The notes under the pieces: model-generated
Databases searched by the model: none
What the model saw: only the letters and a program-made list of their open reading frames with translations
Told to the model about the DNA's origin: nothing
NCBI GenBank assembly: GCA_010909165.1
Contig: MU008167.1
Location: 558,001 to 622,000, forward strand
Origin: Anthoceros angustus
Lineage: Eukaryota > Streptophyta > Anthocerotopsida > Anthocerotales > Anthocerotaceae
Length of the DNA stretch: 64,000 nt
Reading direction: 5' to 3'
Made by a program: the position numbers and the translations under genes
Shown: positions 40,481-53,100 of the stretch, piece after piece
How the letters are laid out: each line of letters starts with the position of its first letter
How positions within the stretch are numbered: the first letter of the stretch is position 1

Positions 40481-43400
40481 TGCATTTGCTGGCCATTGAT
40501 GCGAGAGAACTCACGGCCACTGGGTTCGGAGGCGGGCGCAGAGGAATTCTTGAAATGTGTGCTTAATACGAGCTGCGAGCTCGCGACACCTGGCGGGGAC
40601 AATACATGTACACCGTGCATTTCGTGGCATCCTCCCGTCGTGATCGTAGGCACGGCAACCACAAAGACAAAGAAAGGTACATCCGTTATCCGAACGCCCC
40701 CCCCCGTGCAATCATGACTTCATGACCCATAAACACACGACACGTAGGACTGGAACGCTGCTTGCGAAACCATGGACGGAAGCACAAACGCGTCACACCT
40801 TATGGAGATCCCGCCGTCCGTGATGACCGGCGGTAAGTCGACCGACGATCGGGGCAAAGCGCCGAGGCGATGCACGCATCGAGATCTCGGACAAGAACCT
40901 CGCGCCTCGGACATGAGCAGAATTTGCGCGAGGAGCCACCACCGTCTTCCAATCCCAACTCGGTGACGGAGCACGGTTGGCGAGCACGCCCGGATGCACG
41001 CAATGCGCGATATACGGCACAAGCGGCGCGGGAAGCGCGTTATGTCAGCGTGGTAGCCGACTCTTCCGACGGGGCCGGAGCTTGGGCGTAGTGTAGGGGT
41101 GACACTTGCAATGGAAAGGGAGGATGTGCGCGCTGGCTAGCTTGGTGGTCGGCACCAACGGTCGGGGATGGTTGACACGCGTATCAGTCATTGCATTTGG
41201 GGATGCGTGTTTTGATTTAAAGTTGATTACACACAATCCGCAAAGTTCGACAACGGCCTTGATCGTCCTAAGCTTGCAAGCATATGCAGAACAAAGCGTT
41301 CGAGGAGGCGCCTTCCCCTTGGTGTAAACAACCTCCTTCATGTCCACTTCTCACGGCAAGGAATAGTGTTGAGCTCATTGTCTCAAAGTCTCGTGACAGC
41401 TCCCATGTTGCGTCGCCATTCTGTGAAAGGGCATCAACCCGCCGCAGAGTGCGTTCCATGCCGCCTCGTCCAACGCATCCCAATTCCATTCTGTGAAGTG
41501 TGTAGCTTGAGCCCACGGTGGCGCGGACGTGAAGCCCCACATCCAGCTTTGTTCTATCCGAAGCAGGCGACTCAATTTGCAACCTCCTCCTTGGATCGTG
41601 GCCTCTGCAAATTGTAGCTAATGCGTTCGCCTTCTTCCCATGGAGGAAATGTGGCTTGACCGCTGGCACTCCGAGCGCCCGGATGCGTCGCCGCCAGCGA
41701 TTGCTCCTCCACTTTCCTCTTGCCCTTCGCATCACCCGGGGCGGATCGGTCCCTACGGGAGGGTGGCGTGTACATCCGCCTTACCCTTCTCTCTCAATCT
41801 CCCTCGCCTTCAACTTCCGAGGCTTGAGCGACCGCAATCCTTGCCAATTCTCTCCATCGAGGTATGCAATGGACCGGAATCTAGAGAATGCCTTGTGCAT
41901 CTAGGAGGAGAAGGCAAAGAGCTATAGCACCAATCACCATACTTTGTTTATTACGCGTGACTCGGAAGGGGCGTGCGCGGTGACTTGTCATGTCGGTCAG
42001 CGGTATGAGCGGGCACCAAACCATACCCATCCATTCCGCCAAGCGCATGTGAGTCATCGAGTTTTATTGGGTGACGATGAGAAGTACACGTAGTGATCAA
42101 AGAAGAAGGACTTTCCCATCCCAGTTTAATTACGGTAATCATATACCCACATTGTGAGGTATAAACCGTCCCTAGTCACACGACGCGTGATCCGAGACAA
42201 GAGCCAAGGGCGGGCGGCACTCCATACCAGGTCCTTGATGGCCGACAAGAGGAGAGCAACCTCCGTCCATCATCCTTGATGGCCGACAAGAGGAGAGCAA
42301 CCTCCGTCCATCATCCTTGATGGGCATCGTCGGTTTCCGGCACGAGCAACAACGATGTGCAAACACGCAATGATCCACAAATGAGGGTGAGGAGCGGAAT
42401 GTTGCGGGTTCGTCAAATGCGGATTCCACAACACCTTCACACCGCAGTATGAACTGGGTTGGAGAAAAGGGCCAAACAAAAGTGTTCACATGCGGCGCCT
42501 CCGAGCACCCAATCCATACCGTGTGCGGTCACCAACACCATGCCCGCACGTAGAAGGGACCACCTCGCTAGAGAAGGAACCACCTCGCCACCGACGGCAA
42601 GACGCCGTGAGGGATAGCAAGAGGAGACAGCCCACGCCGTGAAGGCGGGGACACCGCCCAACATTCCCATATGATCCTTGATGGCCATCGGCGGTATTTC
42701 CAGTTGGGCAAGATGGAGACATGCACACACGCCTCGTCTGCGAGCTACCGGATACCCACGGTGGTTTCGACTAAGCTCGTGCGGCATACTTGCACATGTC
42801 CGTCATAGGCGGCACAAGGTAGAGCGACGCGGAGGCGTGTTTCACTGGAAGACAAGCTCGCCTCGGATGCGAAGATGACCAAAACAAAGGTAGTAGCGTG
42901 AAGCGAGGGCAAGGTGGTGACATTTAAAGCGGAACACGACCTTAGGCAGCCTCTTGTCCTCCAGGCCACATCGGGTTGCGGATGAGAGGATCTTGAATTT
43001 CAGCCGTTCCTTACATGTGAGAAAAGGAGACATGGCGGTGGCATGGCCGGCCATCGAACAGGACGTTGGCGGTAAATTCATGGAGGCGGTGGCGCGGGGG
43101 CAAAGCGAGCGCGGAACACGAAGGTAGATGTCATGTCTCCCAAGGTCCGGATATCCTTATGCGGCACACGCCAGAGTGACGCCGTGAGTCATGGCGCCCC
43201 GCCAAGGTGTGAATACATGACACGCTCGCCATGTGACGCGTTGATTGGTGGGTACTGGGAGTCTCGAGCGATGCACATCATTATATGGGAGAACGCGAAT
43301 TGGCATATATATGGCAAATTCACATACACGGTCCTTCATTCATGGCATAATGAATGGGGGCATTTAGTTTGCTTGAATGGCTCTCACGTGCCACCTACCG

Positions 43401-43999
43401 TCCTTGCACAATGGTGTAGAAGAAGCGGATCAAATAGAGAACGGGCCGTCAATAATGCACACGATTTCGACATGGCATGTTTTCTACCATGCCCCGGCTT
43501 TTCAAATATTAAAATGGCTTCACCACACCTTTCTTGGACAACGGTGGAGAAGACAAGTTTATGCGAGATAGGGAGCCATTGTCTTTGGTTCATGGCATTG
43601 TCAAGGCCATGACATTGTCATGGCCTTCAACATAGGGACCATACATGGCATGCATGGAGGAATGGCAAGCCAGGTTGCGGTGGCATAGCGCATAAGTCTC
43701 CTCCTCTCTCCTCTTTCCTCCCTCCCCCACTGCACCGCGCCCACGCACCACCACTCCCCACACCATGGCCACCGCCATACCGTCACCACGGCTCCTCGGA
43801 ATGTGGTCGCGACATCGTCGCATCGCGGCTGGATCGGTAGGCAATGTGGTATGCGAGAACGGGCAAAGCATAAAAATAGCAAATTAACACATGCATGGTC
43901 CGTGGAGCATGGCAGGTTCTAAGCTGGTCTTGCCCTTGAAATGGCATGCTACATCTGTGGGCATTACCCAGACGAAATGGCATTGTGAACACTTGTCCA
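40481..43999. other. CACTA interior without a supported gene
   Basis: Upstream of the transposase on its strand. The minus frame near 40,453-40,091 is acidic and then basic (KRKSNRKRAKRN) and may be the transposase N-terminus. Otherwise frames are short on all strands. A 41-bp perfect tandem duplication (CTTGATGGCCGACAAGAGGA start) lies at about 42,234-42,318. Confidence 0.4.
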
Positions 44000-44420
44000 C
44001 AAAGGGCAAATTCTGTCCTTGGCTCTCGAAATGGTCATCCAGAATGGCCAAAAATTGACATGAGGCAAAGACATGGTCATGACGAATGAGGAACATTTGT
44101 CCTTGGGTCACGAAGTGATCATGCATGATGGGAATGTATTGTCCTTGGACCACGCAACGGTAATGAACAATGGCAAATTAGTGTCCGTCGATCGAAAATG
44201 ATCTTCCATAATGGAAACATTTGTCCTTGGCTTTGAAATGGTCATCCGAATGGCCAAAATTGACATGAGGCAAAGACATGGTCATGACAAATGAGGAACA
44301 TTTGTCCTTGGGTCACGAAATGACCATACATAACGGAATGTTTTGTCCTTGGACCACGAAATGCGCATGAGCAAAGGGAAATTATTTTCCTTCGATGCGA
44401 TATGGTAATCCATAATGGGC
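44000..44420. repeat. Degenerate tandem repeats in the CACTA element
   Basis: Two blocks of about 200 bp (44,010-44,170 and 44,218-44,385) share ATGGTCATCC, TTGACATGAGGCAAAGACAT and ATGAGGAACATTTGTCC. Each block is itself built from roughly 50-bp units with the core TTTGTCCTTGG. This is consistent with internal or subterminal transposase-binding repeats. Confidence 0.7.
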
Positions 44421-44863
44421 TAAATTTGTCCTTGGATGACGAAAATCGTATAAACACGGATGCCTATATATGCCAAACATGCATGGATGCCATATGCGCG
44501 AATGGTGTGGTGGACAATCGCCGGTTGCGCGGTGTTTTAGGCATGTGAATGCCACATGTACACATATAGGTGGTGGGCAAACTCCGAGTTTGTGCCCGCG
44601 AAATCGGCATGCATGGCACATGAGCCACCGGCATGCCCTAGGACTTCGCCTCGCCTCCCCCTCTTCTCCTCTTGCCCCTCTTCCCCATCACCAGGTTACC
44701 TCACCGCCTTTGTCGCCATCGCCACCGGAGTTCCTGCTCACTTTGTCGTTATCGGTTGTGCATGCGTGCAGTGACTCGGTTGGCCTTCCTCGACCATGGT
44801 TTGGGACGTTGACTTTGAGGATTTGTTGCTCGCTTAAGCTCGAACAACGCCGCCAATCCGCGG

Positions 44864-46350
44864 ATGTCGGTGCCCATAACGCCGCCAATCCGGCCGGATG
44901 TCCGTGCCCATAACGCGCCGGAAGGAGGAGGTTGGGGGCCCATCGACAGCGCGCCATCGTCCGAGAGGGAGAGGCCGGAAGCCGGAAAATGGTCCACAAA
45001 GGGACTTGGCGCAGGAGCGACGCCCCAACCGGATGGAAGCACGGCGCGGATGGTGGAAGCGGCAAGTGAGGTGGGCGCGGTCGTGGAGAAAGCCGATTCC
45101 AAGTGGAGAGGTGGATGCCCATGGCGTGGAGCGGAAGCGGCGAGAGAGGTGGAGGTGCCGAGGGAGAACCTTCATACAGAGTGGAGTCTGCCGGCCAAGA
45201 GGCGGGCGATGCTCGGCGGCCGGAAGTGGAGTGGGTGTCTCCAATGTGGGGAGCTAACGCCACACTGCTTCTGCAGGAGAGATTCCAAAGCCGCTGAGGA
45301 GGGATCGCCAGGCGACATCCGGAGGGAACGAGGACATTGGCCTTAGTCTGGAGCTTGAGGGCTGTGTCCAACTTGAGGAGCATGGTGGTGGTGCACAAGA
45401 GGGTGACCCTGTGGCTGCCGATAGAGATGGCATACGTTTTGTGGACCTTCTGATCGGTGGCGACGGACAACCCCCAACAACGTGGCAGGAGGGAGCCTTT
45501 GGAGGGGAGGAGACTCCTGCAGTGGGAGTGGAGACTGGTATGCTGGTGGACGCGGTTGCGGAGGAGGGCCAAGGAGCGCATGCCTATGATGGTGAGGAGG
45601 GCGGTGACGAGGAGGACACCAGCGGTAGCGAGGATGGGGAGAGCGGAGCGAGGAGGAAGATGTGGAGATGGCGGATCGAGGTCGAGGAAGACATGCCGAC
45701 TACATTGCCACATGAAATTGGAGAATTGAGAGCACTGGCCGGTAAGCCATTAGACGATGTCATAGCCGTGTTGTGGGCTACATGGCGTGGTGGCGTGTAC
45801 ATGGCCGTGAGCCATGCGATGGAGGGTGGATAGAGAATGAGGAGGAGGATGAAGAGTCGTCCGATGAGGAAGGACGAGTGAGGAAGGCCTTCCACCGCGG
45901 TGTTGGAGCTAGTGTGTGCAAAATGGAGTGATGGTGCCATGGTCGAGCCACGACGAAAGTTTGCGAAAGGCGGTGAGGAAGGTAGAGTATGAGTTTGCAA
46001 GTATAGAGCGCGAGGATATTGTGGCCGTTTGCGGTGCATCGCGGACAAGGAACCACAATGTGGGCAAGAAGGTGCGGCGCAATTCGTGGAGGGAGAAGGG
46101 AAGGATGCAAAATGGTTGCATCCGCCTAATGTGAGCACGAAGGCATGGAGAAAGGCCGTGCAGCAAGCCGTGGTGACGTTGCAAGCATGGGGTGTGTGGC
46201 CAACACCACGAAGTCGCCGCAACGCGCAAGAATTGCGCACGAGCATGGGACGAATCCCTTTGGTCCAAGAGGAGCAAAGGAGTTCGAGAAACGGTATGTC
46301 CAACGGGAGGAGCGCAACCTGGATGAGTTGAAGTGGGCAGCAAGGCATGG
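44864..46350 (+). pseudogene. Possible second CACTA gene, degenerate
   Basis: The plus strand shows extended charged frames. One at 45,411-45,833 contains an acidic block (DGEEGGDEEDTSGSEDGESG) and then LPHEIGELRALAGKPLDDVI. Further runs follow to 46,350 (STKAWRKAVQQAVVTLQAW). Position and composition would fit the second (TNPA-like) CACTA gene, which is fast-evolving, but orientation is opposite to the TNP2 remnant. I cannot recognise a domain. The opposite-strand 341-codon frame at 44,688-45,713 is not more convincing. Confidence 0.3.
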
Positions 46351-46893
46351 ATTGGACTGATCGAGTAATCGAGTGGTAAAATAGTCGTTGTGATTAATGG
46401 AATGCTTGGTTGTGATATGTAGGTTTCGCTATGTAGGACGGGAGCGTGGGGTGATGCGTGTGCATGACTGCAGGGAAGAAGGGAAGGAAAAGCGGTGGAA
46501 GGTGAAGGCCGTCGTGAAGGAAGGCATGGAGAAAGGCATGCGGCAAGCCGTGGTGACGTTGCACAAGCATGGGGTGTGTGGCCAACACCACAGCCGCCGC
46601 GCGTCGGCAAGAATTAGCACGAGCATGGGACGAATCCCTTTGGTCCAAGAGGAGCAAAGGAGTTCGAGAAACGTATGTCCAACGGGGAGCGCAACCTGGA
46701 TGAGTTGAAGTGGGCAGCAAGGCATGGATTGGACTGATCGAGTAATCGAGTGGTAAAATAGTCGTTGTGATTAATGGAATGCTTGGTTGTGATATGTAGG
46801 TTTCGCTATAGGGGCGTGTGAGCTGTGTGATGCGTGTGCATGACTGCAGGGAAGAAGGGAAGGAAAACGGTGGAAGGTGAAGGCCGTCGTGAA
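46139..46893. repeat. 377-bp tandem duplication
   Basis: Unit 1 (about 46,139-46,515) and unit 2 (about 46,516-46,893) are nearly identical. Both run from GGCATGGAGAAAGGC through TCGAGTAATCGAGTGGTAAA to TGACTGCAGGGAAGAAGG. Small indels shift the reading frames between copies. Confidence 0.85.
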
Positions 46894-47699
46894 GGAAGGC
46901 AGAACCCGGTGGAGAGAAGGAAGATGGAGGGAAGGTGCCAAGCAGGAGCGCCACCGGTGATGCCGGAGGCAACGTGGATGGTGGGGATCCGGAGGTGTGA
47001 TGGCGCACCGACAAGGCGTATCACGATCCGTGTCAAAAGCGTGAGTAGGGTGGCAACCCGCATCGAGAGATTGAATGCTATTCGCTTGCCGTCTGTAATT
47101 GTGGAAGTGGTGATTTGGCAGCCTATGGGGCCGGAGTGAAGGGCTAGCCATTGAGGCTAGTGGGTCGAATGCCGCACGTAAGGTGGACCACACCAGACGA
47201 AACGAGGAGGTGCCGAGAAGAGGGTCAAGCAAAAGACAACGGTGTTGAAGCCGCAAGAGGAGTCCGAGTCGGACGGTGGCGAAGGGGTGTAGGCGCAAGT
47301 GACATAGGAATGGTTGGTACCATCTATGGGTAGGGGCCGTTTGTGGAGGGGAATGTAAATGGTCGAGATGTTTTCTGCGGACGATGGAGTCGCGCATGGG
47401 TGGACCGGTGATGGTCAATTAGCAACAAACAAGAGGGAATTGGTCGCCCACCTTTGTAGCCTGGCATTGACATGTCCTCTGTAATTGTGAAAGTGGTTAT
47501 AGAGGTCATTTGGATAGGTGTAGGAAGATGTGGAGGAACCACGAAACCATTGGTGTTGGTCCAAGAGTCACCAAGTGACGCCGTGGCCGCCCGCCTGAGG
47601 CACATGTTGGTGGTGCACGCGACGCATATGCCCATATCACGTGGAGTTCGTATTGCATCGGTGGAAACAAAGGTGCAAGGGATAGAGGACGATTGAAGT

Positions 47700-48547
47700 G
47701 TCCAAAAATTTGATTTAAATTGTCAATAAAATCAAACACTTAGATATGTAAGGTATGAGAGTGACGTAAGGGTTAGCACATATATATTATTATATAAACA
47801 AGTCTTGATGCCTATATACGACGTACATACGTATACAAAGAGGCAAATATACACTAATATAATAGAAGTATAATGATGGATGTGTACATATAAAGCGTAC
47901 ATACTTATGTCTTGAAGCCTACAAACATATATATGTATATTGAGTATATGCAAAGGAGGTAAAAGGAAGGAAGGACAGCCCAAGAGAGAGGTCATTGTAA
48001 CAAGCAAGTTGAAAGAGGAATAGTGGAAGAGTATAAAATGGTCGTGATAGGGGAGGTCCTTCTCACGGTCATGAAGGAGGAGGAGAAGTGAAAGAGTATA
48101 AAAGGGTGTGATAAGGGGCAATAAATAGGAGGGTGAGGTGAGAGGAGAGAGACCAAGTATTGTGTTAAGATGGGGTGAGAAGTGGATAAGAAAAGGACAC
48201 CTTGAACACCAAGCCACCATAAAGTGTTGCAATATTGAAGTGGTACATGAAGTGAGAGACCAAGCATTGTGTTAGGATGGTGGGAGAAGGAAGAGAAAGA
48301 ATGGACCAACTTAACACCAAGCCATCAAACCATGCCGGAAGTTGGAAGTGGAAATTATTAACAATGCTTGTGAGAGAGGGTGTACCCGAGGAGGGAGGGA
48401 AGAGATAGTGTCGTTCGTGTTAAGATGGTCGCACCAAACGGGAGAACTAACAAACTTAATACCAACCCTCCAAAACATGTTGCAATGTGGAAGTGTAACA
48501 AAAAATTGCAACATCCACTGTAACATAGGGTGCCCTTTTCTAGTAGG
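47700..48547. repeat. Right subterminal repeat region of the CACTA element
   Basis: AT-rich sequence with no gene leads into repeats of the type GTGAGAGACCAAG..TTGTGTTAAGATGG..ACACCAAGCCA at about 48,150, 48,250 and 48,400. It ends in the terminal inverted repeat. TGTAACA/TTGCAACA motifs mirror those of the left end. Confidence 0.65.
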
Positions 48548-48552
48548 GCCAC

Positions 48553-51500
48553 TACAGCAGATTTCGTGCTTGGGCTTCGGCAAGGCTTTAGTAAGAACAT
48601 CAGCCCACTGATCACTCGTAGGAGTGTAAGCTAAAGACAATTCACCACTTTCCACCTTTTCACGAAGGAAGTGAAAGTGCATCTCGATGTGTTTCGACCG
48701 ATCGTGAAATCTTGAGTTTTGAGAAAGCGCAATTGTGGATTGATTGTCACACATCAATCCACCGGGACCATCATGAGGAAAACCAATCTCACGAAGAAGA
48801 CGACAGAGCCACCTTAGCAAATGGAGCTAGCTATATACTTTATCTTGGCCGAACTCGAGCAACGTGGTCTGCTGGATCGCTAACTATCAGCCCACTAACT
48901 TGAAAGCAAAACCCGTATAGGACTTTCGAGAATCAAGATCCCCGGCCCAATCTGCATCAGCCCAGCCACAAAGGTTAGAAGCTGAATGCTTTCCATGGTA
49001 ACAGATGCCTCGGCGTCGAGTAGCTTGGAGATATCTTAATATTCTTTTCACAGAGGACCAATGAGTAGGACCAGGGTCAGACATAAACTGAGAAGTGCGA
49101 GAAGCCGAGAAAGCAATATCAGGGCGAGAATTCTGCACTAGGTGCTGAATAGAGCATGTAGCTTGACAATAAGGTTGAGCTCTCATTTCAGCCCTAGCAG
49201 CATCGTCTTAAGGTGACATAGCCTTGGTCAGCTTTGCACCAGCTTGTAAAGGAGTATCAATTGGCTTGCGATTCTCCATGTGCAACGTGGTGAGAACATC
49301 ATCGACATACTTGGCTTGATGAATGGTGATGGTCTGATTTTCTGCATCATGTTTAACTTGAACACCAAGACAATATTCTAGGATGCCATTGTCAGTCATG
49401 TGGAACTCGGAGCTCAGCTCTGACTTGGCATGCTTGAGAACCTCTAGATCGTCAGAAAAGATGGCTAGATCGTCGACATAAAGAGCTATGATAACAAGAC
49501 CTAAAGGTGAGCGTCTAACATAGACGTTCGTATCAGCCGAAGTCTTATGATAGCCAACCTTAATCATGTATTCATCAAAACGATCATACCACGCTCGGGG
49601 CGATTATTTCAGCCCATAGCTTGTGCGTTGCAATTTACAAACCTTCTTTTCCTGTCCAGGAGTGATATAACCTTCAGGCTGAGACATGAAGGCTTCTTCC
49701 TTAAGGACTCCATTAAGAAATGCTGTTTGGACATCCATCTGATGGACATGCCAATGATAGATAGCTGCCAAAGCCAGCAGCACACGCAAGGAGGTAAGCT
49801 TGACAACAGGGCTGAAGACACCCTCTTCAAAGTAATCAATACCCTTCCGTTGAGTAAAGCCACGGGCCACAAGCCGAGCCTTGTAACGAGCAAGAGTACC
49901 ATCTGCTCGGTATTTTTTTCTTGTACACCCATTTACAGGTGATGAGATTCTTACCTGGAGGAAGATTTGTGACTATCCATGTTTTATTGGAGATGAGTGA
50001 AGCATATTCTTGATCAGTGGCTATCTTCCATTGAGCAGCTTCGGGCCCGGATAGAGCCTCTGAAATAGACGCTGGTTCACCCCCTTGAGGACGACGGGCC
50101 CGAGCACCATATCCATGAGAAAAGTCCAAGTCCGAAAACCTAGTGGCTAGCACCCCTTGGGTGGAACGAGAAGAACGACGTAAAACAGGACCAGGAGGAG
50201 GGCCCAGTATGCCGAGAGAGAGGTTAAGAGGAGGTGAAGCAGCTAAATCAAAAGATCCAAGGGAGTCACCAGGTAAAGGAGGGCCCTCAAGTGCTGCACG
50301 ATGAGGAGAAGAAGGAGGAGAATCGGGGAAGAGACCGGCAGACCAACCCCAATCATCCTCAGAGCCAACTGTCTAAGTGGGAGAAGAAGGGTCTGGAGCA
50401 AGGACCAAGTTGGTAGGTGGAGTGGGAAGAGAAACTGGTGGAGGAACAACAACAGGGTTAGAAGCTACAAGAATAGAGGTAGACGAAGGGGAGGGCACCG
50501 GCATAAGAGAGTCCTCATCATAAGAGATGACATTAGAATCTGAAGAGAAATTGTCAGATAGAGGGGCACCTCTAGGATCGGAAGTAAGAAGCAAAGGTTC
50601 TCATCAAATATCACGTCACGGCTCACAGTACCGCGCCTGGTAGCCCTATCAAGCAATCTGTAGCCTTTGATACCCTCATCTTCACCATATCCAATGAAAG
50701 TCAGCTTCTTTGGGTCAAATTTCTTACGTAGCTTGGAAGGAATATGTTGATAGGCATCACAGCCAAAGATGCATAAGTGCGTGAGGGAAGGCTTCCTCCC
50801 AGTCCAGCACTCATACAGTGTTTGAGTTGGGAGCGAGGCAGCACTGCGGTGGCATTTGCCCAGAGAAAGTTAGGCAGTTTGGCAGCAAGCAGGTTAGTGC
50901 GGCAACCCGTTAGTGCGGCAACCTGTGACTACTCCTTTTATGTGATTCTCAGCTTTACTGTTCTGCTACTGGGAATAAGGAGTGGCCATTTGATGTTGAA
51001 TACCCACAGCAAGGAGAAAGGGCTTGAAGGCGATAAACTCTTCACCACCGTCAGTTTGCAAAACTTTGATGGTGTGGCCTGTGAGATTTTCAACAAGGGC
51101 CTTGTACGTGCGAAAGGCAGTTAGGGCTTTGTGCTTGTGCCGAAGAAAATAGAGGTGAGTGTAATGGCTGTAATCGTCCAAAAGCAGAAAGAGATACGAA
51201 TGGCCACCCAAGGAGACAATTTGCATCGGACCACTCAGATTGGCATGTATGAGTTCGAGAACCTTGGAGGTGCGACTCAAAGAGTGGGGATAAGGGTGAA
51301 CCTTATGCTTTCCAAGAACGCAGCCACTACAGAGAGGTACGTCTCTAATGGACTTAGGAAGGCTAAGAACCATGTCCTCCTTAGACATTCTTTTGATGTC
51401 GTTGAGGTAATGATGGGCTAACCGTAAATGCCAAAGCTTCGATTCTAATTCCACAGGCAAGTAGGTAGCACTAAAACTGAGAACAAGAGCCGATGGGCTA

Positions 51501-52050
51501 GGAAGTATGCCACGAGCTACAGGATACAATCTGCTTGAGGGAGGACACGTAAAGGTCAGAACGTCACCCCCTCGTGAAAAGGTATGTATGGTACAACCTT
51601 GTTGAGTGAAAGAAATCCTACTTTGATCATGTGAGAGGCACCTGAATACAGAAAGCAGATTGATTACCAAGCAAGGGACATGAAGAACGTCCCTGCTCAC
51701 AACCACTTGATTTGTAGGTAGTTGAACTTGGACCACGCCCATGCCAGTGGCTTGCAGAGTGGTAGCACTGCCAACTTGAACAGGGAAAGGTGCTGGTAAG
51801 TCTTCAAGAGTGAGAAACCACTCACGGCGTGAGGTCATGTGCTCAGTGGCTCCAGAATCCATAAGCCATTCATCATTGGCTTGGGACAAAGGCAAAGTAC
51901 GAGCCATGAAGAGAAAAGCGGACTTAGTAGCATGAGCAGACGACTTAGTTGTGGAACTCGAAGAAGGTAGGTCAACACCATAGCTGCGGCGCACAAGCCC
52001 GGGCAAGTCCTGTGTAGAGAACCACTCAAGGGCATCACAAACACACACAT
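48553..52050 (-). pseudogene. pol: Ty1/copia pol (protease, integrase, RT, RNase H), degenerate
   Basis: Reading minus from 52,050, the protease motif is NDEWLMDSGATEHMTSR (D-S-G). Then come the pre-integrase/HHCC region (LWHLRLAHHYLNDIKRMSKE, CSGCVLGKHK), integrase core (LELIHANLSGPMQIVSLGGH, TDGGEEF), RT (MARGFTQRKGIDYFEEGVFS, MDVQTAFLNGVLKEEAFMSQ, catalytic ALYVDDL near 49,490) and RNase H (GWADADWAGDLDSRKSYTGF, then CDNQSTIALSQN, ending WADVLTKALPKPKHEICC). The integrase-before-RT order defines copia. Several stops and frameshifts are present. The gag end is lost where another LTR begins at 52,053. The 3' LTR is at 33,664-33,761 beyond the CACTA insertion. Confidence 0.92.
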
Positions 52051-52052
52051 AG

Positions 52053-52327
52053 TGTCACGACAATGCTTTTTAGTTGTACAGAGGAGTGGTAGTTTGATGC
52101 GTGGTTTATAACGGGTTAGGTTAATTCAAGACTCCAGTTTAGTAACCATGTGCTAGTTACGGGATTACAGTCCCTTATCCACAATCTGTAATCACTGCCG
52201 TTGATACGGATCATGGTGTGTACTTAACTCGGTCTGAAGATCTAATCAGGCAGAGTGTCCATATGCACGGTCTCAAGTCTTCTATGCGGATGCCTTTTCC
52301 ATGCCTATCACTATTGGTATCAGAGCC
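52053..52327 (+). repeat. LTR with Met-tRNA primer-binding site
   Basis: A plausible LTR runs TGTCACGACAATGC to CATGCCTATCA (52,053-52,310). It is followed by TGGTATCAGAGCC (52,315-52,327), the exact plant initiator-Met-tRNA primer site used by many LTR retrotransposons. It interrupts the copia element on its left. No second LTR is found in the window. Confidence 0.65.
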
Positions 52328-52349
52328 AGCCTGATCATCGCAGGTGATC

Positions 52350-53100
52350 ATGGAGAGGGGCATGAATCTGTTGTATCTGGGCTTGCCGACACTTCCTGTT
52401 GATCAGGTCAGACCAGTGGAGCGATTTAAGGTTTTCTCCGCTCGGTTTCCACTGATAGATCAGGACTTGCAGTGGGCACTGGCTTTCAGCGTCTGGATCA
52501 CAGAACATCTAGCATCTGGACACTACGTCGGATGATGTGGGGAGGGCTTTGCGTAGAACGCTTGTACGAGTAACTTGAAGGGCCTGTCATTGTTGTGTGG
52601 AGCAAGAATCAGCAGGTAGTTGAGGTCGAGGCATGCCTTGGGTTGGCAGCACAAGGTTTTGATCGGTACTTTGGTGCCATTGTTACAAGATTTGGCGGAG
52701 AGTCGGTCACCGCGATTTTGAGGCGCGACCAGATTCCGCTACTATGAGCCATCACTAACACCGCAACTACGCAACACGGGTGCGAAGGTGTTTTGATTTT
52801 TCCGGGATAGCCTCGCGGACGGACATAGCGCACGACGTCTTGAGGCAGGGGCAGTGCACACGGCTTAGAGCTGTAGGCAATTTTACTTTTTGCAAGCTCT
52901 CCTGGGGGATATCACGATGGATGCGGCTCAGCTCGCTCAAATGCTGACCAAGGCGCATCAACAAATGCCCCTGAAGGAGGCTCATTGTGCAGAGATAGAG
53001 CAGCGTGCAGACGCACATGCATGCGGACTTTGGACAATTGCAATCAACCCAATTTCTCAAGCAGGATAAGCCTATGAGTCCCCTTCTCCCCCTTGTGGAT
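52350..53100 (+). pseudogene. Decayed gag remnant after the primer site
   Basis: A frame starts with MERGMNLLYLGLPTLPVDQV and continues VRPVERFKVFSARFPLI, then stops at about 52,535. Fragments such as TMDAAQLAQMLTKAHQQM appear near 52,920. Position directly after the primer site implies gag, but similarity to a known gag is weak. Confidence 0.35.

Larger units (their letters stand above)
33824..48548 (-). mobile_element. CACTA/EnSpm-type DNA transposon, about 14.7 kb, decayed
   Basis: The left end (CTACTAGAAAAGGGCACC and on) and right end (GGTGCCCTTTTCTAGTAG at about 48,529-48,546) form an inverted repeat of at least 25 bp. Both flanks carry CCAC (33,820-33,823; 48,549-48,552), compatible with the 3-bp CAC target duplication expected of CACTA elements. 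The flanks belong to one copia element: pol on the right, polypurine tract and LTR on the left. Inside are a TNP2-like transposase and a DUF4218 remnant on minus, subterminal repeats at both ends, several tandem duplications and much Pro/Ser-rich low-complexity sequence. The terminal bases differ slightly from the canonical CACTA. Confidence 0.8.

Noticed and set aside
39647-40717. 356-codon plus-strand ORF
   Set aside because: It is antisense to the TNP2 transposase remnant, lacks any domain and owes its length to biased composition.
44688-45713. 341-codon minus-strand ORF in the CACTA element
   Set aside because: Low-complexity Pro/Ser/Leu translation of GC-rich DNA, with no motif and a competing charged frame on the other strand.
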